Positions 62,968 through 64,000 of a DNA stretch of 64,000 nucleotides are shown piece by piece. Source of the stretch: Caballeronia sp. Lep1P3. Its GTDB lineage: Bacteria > Pseudomonadota > Gammaproteobacteria > Burkholderiales > Burkholderiaceae. Where the stretch lies: the NCBI RefSeq assembly GCF_022879595.1, contig NZ_CP084267.1, positions 755,396 to 819,395 on the forward strand, given 5' to 3'. The position numbers and the translations under genes are program-made. The stretch's first letter is position 1; every line of letters begins with the position of its first letter. Below the pieces are notes generated by a model that saw nothing but the letters and a program-made list of their open reading frames with translations, had not been told where the DNA came from and made no database searches.

Positions 62968-63972
62968 ATGGAACTCTTTCAGCTTTCGCGCGCCCGCGAC
63001 CTGCGCGATGCGATCGCGGCGGGCGCCGCCGCGCATACCGCGCAGCAAGGCGCGGAAGTGCGCTTTCTCGCGGGCGGCACGACGCTCGTCGACCTGATGA
63101 AGCTCAACGTCGAGCGGCCCGCGCGCATCGTCGACATCAGCCGCCTGCCGCTCGATACCATCGAAGCGACGGACGACGGCGGCGTGCGCATTGGCGCGAC
63201 CGCGCGCAATTCCGACCTCGCGCACCACCCGCTGATCCGCGATCGTTACGCGGTGCTTTCGCAGGCCGGGCTATCGGGCGCGTCGGTACAGTTGCGCAAC
63301 ATGGCGACCACGGCGGGCAACCTGCTTCAGCGCACGCGCTGCGTTTATTTCCGCGATACGGCCTCGCCCTGCAACAAGCGCGAGCCGGGCACCGGCTGCT
63401 CGGCGATCGGCGGCTTCAATCGCACGCAGGCGATTCTCGGCACGAGCGACGCGTGCATCGCGAGCAATCCGTCGGACATGAACGTGGCGCTCGCCGCGCT
63501 CGAAGCGACGATTCACGTCGAAGGCGCGGGCGGCAAGCGCGCGATTGCCTTCGACGACTTCCATCTGCTGCCCGGCACGACGCCCGAGCGCGAAACCGTG
63601 CTCGAAGCGGGCGATCTCGTCACGCACGTGACGCTGCCGCCGCCGGCCGAAGGCGCGCGTTCGCTCTATCTCAAGCTGCGCGACCGCGCTTCGTATGAGT
63701 TCGCGCTCGCGTCGGCGGCGATCGTCGTCGGCGTGAAAGATGGGCGCATCGCGCATGTTCGCGTGGGTCTCGGCGGCGTCGCGACAAAACCGTGGCGTTC
63801 GCGCGAAGCCGAGAACGAACTGCTGAACGCCGCGCCCGACGAAGCCAGCTTCCGGCGCGCCGCCGACGCCGCGCTCGCCGGTGCGAAGCCGCAAAGCGGC
63901 AACGGCTTCAAGGTGGAACTGGCCAAGCGCTGCATCGTGCATGCGCTCAAGCTCGCCACGCAGTCGTCCTGA
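62968..63972 (+). CDS. paoB: FAD-binding subunit of a molybdenum hydroxylase (PaoB/YagS-like)
   Basis: 334 residues. FAD-binding domain with EVRFLAGGTTLVDLMKLNVE, RIVDISRLPLDTIE, VQLRNMATTAGNLLQRTRC. The insert RCVYFRDTASPCNKREPGTG C carries the extra [4Fe-4S] cysteines characteristic of PaoB. The C-terminal CO-dehydrogenase-flavoprotein domain has YLKLRDRASYEFALASAAIV and VRVGLGGVATKPWRS. Nine bases after the 2Fe-2S gene. Confidence 0.92.
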   Translation: MELFQLSRARDLRDAIAAGAAAHTAQQGAEVRFLAGGTTLVDLMKLNVERPARIVDISRLPLDTIEATDDGGVRIGATARNSDLAHHPLIRDRYAVLSQAGLSGASVQLRNMATTAGNLLQRTRCVYFRDTASPCNKREPGTGCSAIGGFNRTQAILGTSDACIASNPSDMNVALAALEATIHVEGAGGKRAIAFDDFHLLPGTTPERETVLEAGDLVTHVTLPPPAEGARSLYLKLRDRASYEFALASAAIVVGVKDGRIAHVRVGLGGVATKPWRSREAENELLNAAPDEASFRRAADAALAGAKPQSGNGFKVELAKRCIVHALKLATQSS

Positions 63973-63992
63973 ACCGACCGAGGAACACATCC

Positions 63993-64000
63993 ATGTCCAC
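63993..64000 (+). CDS. Start of next gene (expected Mo-cofactor subunit, PaoC-like), cut by window edge
   Basis: Only ATGTCCAC is inside the window, preceded by GAGGAACAC. The operon order and the missing large subunit predict the molybdopterin-binding subunit here; the sequence itself is too short to show it. Confidence 0.4.

Overview
The window is a high-GC stretch from a Burkholderia-type betaproteobacterium (Burkholderia, Paraburkholderia or Caballeronia). This is inferred from base composition, the trimeric porin, the branched-chain-amino-acid-type ABC transporter, the oxalate/formate-type transporter with a tiny partner subunit, and a type VI secretion (T6SS) vgrG cassette. Most of it is compact, ordinary chromosome. 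One low-GC, scrambled accessory region lies at about 26.9-36.5 kb.

Layout. 0-6 kb: a partial cardiolipin synthase, a lipoprotein, and a two-gene DNA-repair operon (radical SAM protein plus UdgX-type uracil-DNA glycosylase) behind a near-consensus LexA box, followed by small secreted proteins. 6-14 kb: a carbohydrate locus with a mutarotase-like protein, a PhyH-type dioxygenase, a LacI regulator and a YtfQ-YtfR-YtfT-YjfF-like ABC importer, with matching candidate LacI operators. 14-27 kb: a TPP enzyme, a small membrane protein, a TPR protein, a 1638-residue hybrid histidine kinase, an EAL/CBS/GGDEF protein, DAHP synthase and a HAD phosphatase.

27-36.5 kb: a T6SS cassette on the minus strand. 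It runs vgrG, a two-domain cell-wall hydrolase effector (M23 peptidase plus GH19-like muramidase/chitinase fold), a periplasmic immunity candidate and PAAR. The middle third of the effector gene is inverted between 8-bp inverted repeats; reversing it on paper restores one 812-codon frame. The cassette is bounded by remnants: a second vgrG 5' end, a tssF start, phage tail genes M and L, and a wrecked lysR gene.

36.5-43.6 kb: a DsbA-family oxidoreductase divergent from a TetR regulator with a clear operator-like palindrome, a DMT exporter coupled to a D-threonine-aldolase-like enzyme, a histidine-rich small exported protein and a porin. 43.8-52.4 kb: a LivKHM importer with fused LivG-LivF ATPases, divergent from two glutathione transferases, an acyl-CoA ligase and a crotonase-fold protein. 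52.7-61 kb: an OFA transporter with its small subunit, HiPIP, a DUF4019 protein, an EEP hydrolase, DUF2817 and M20 peptidases, a LysR regulator and an MHS transporter. 61-64 kb: a nitroreductase and the start of a PaoABC-like molybdenum hydroxylase operon. Its leader shares a hairpin element with the leader of the sugar importer.
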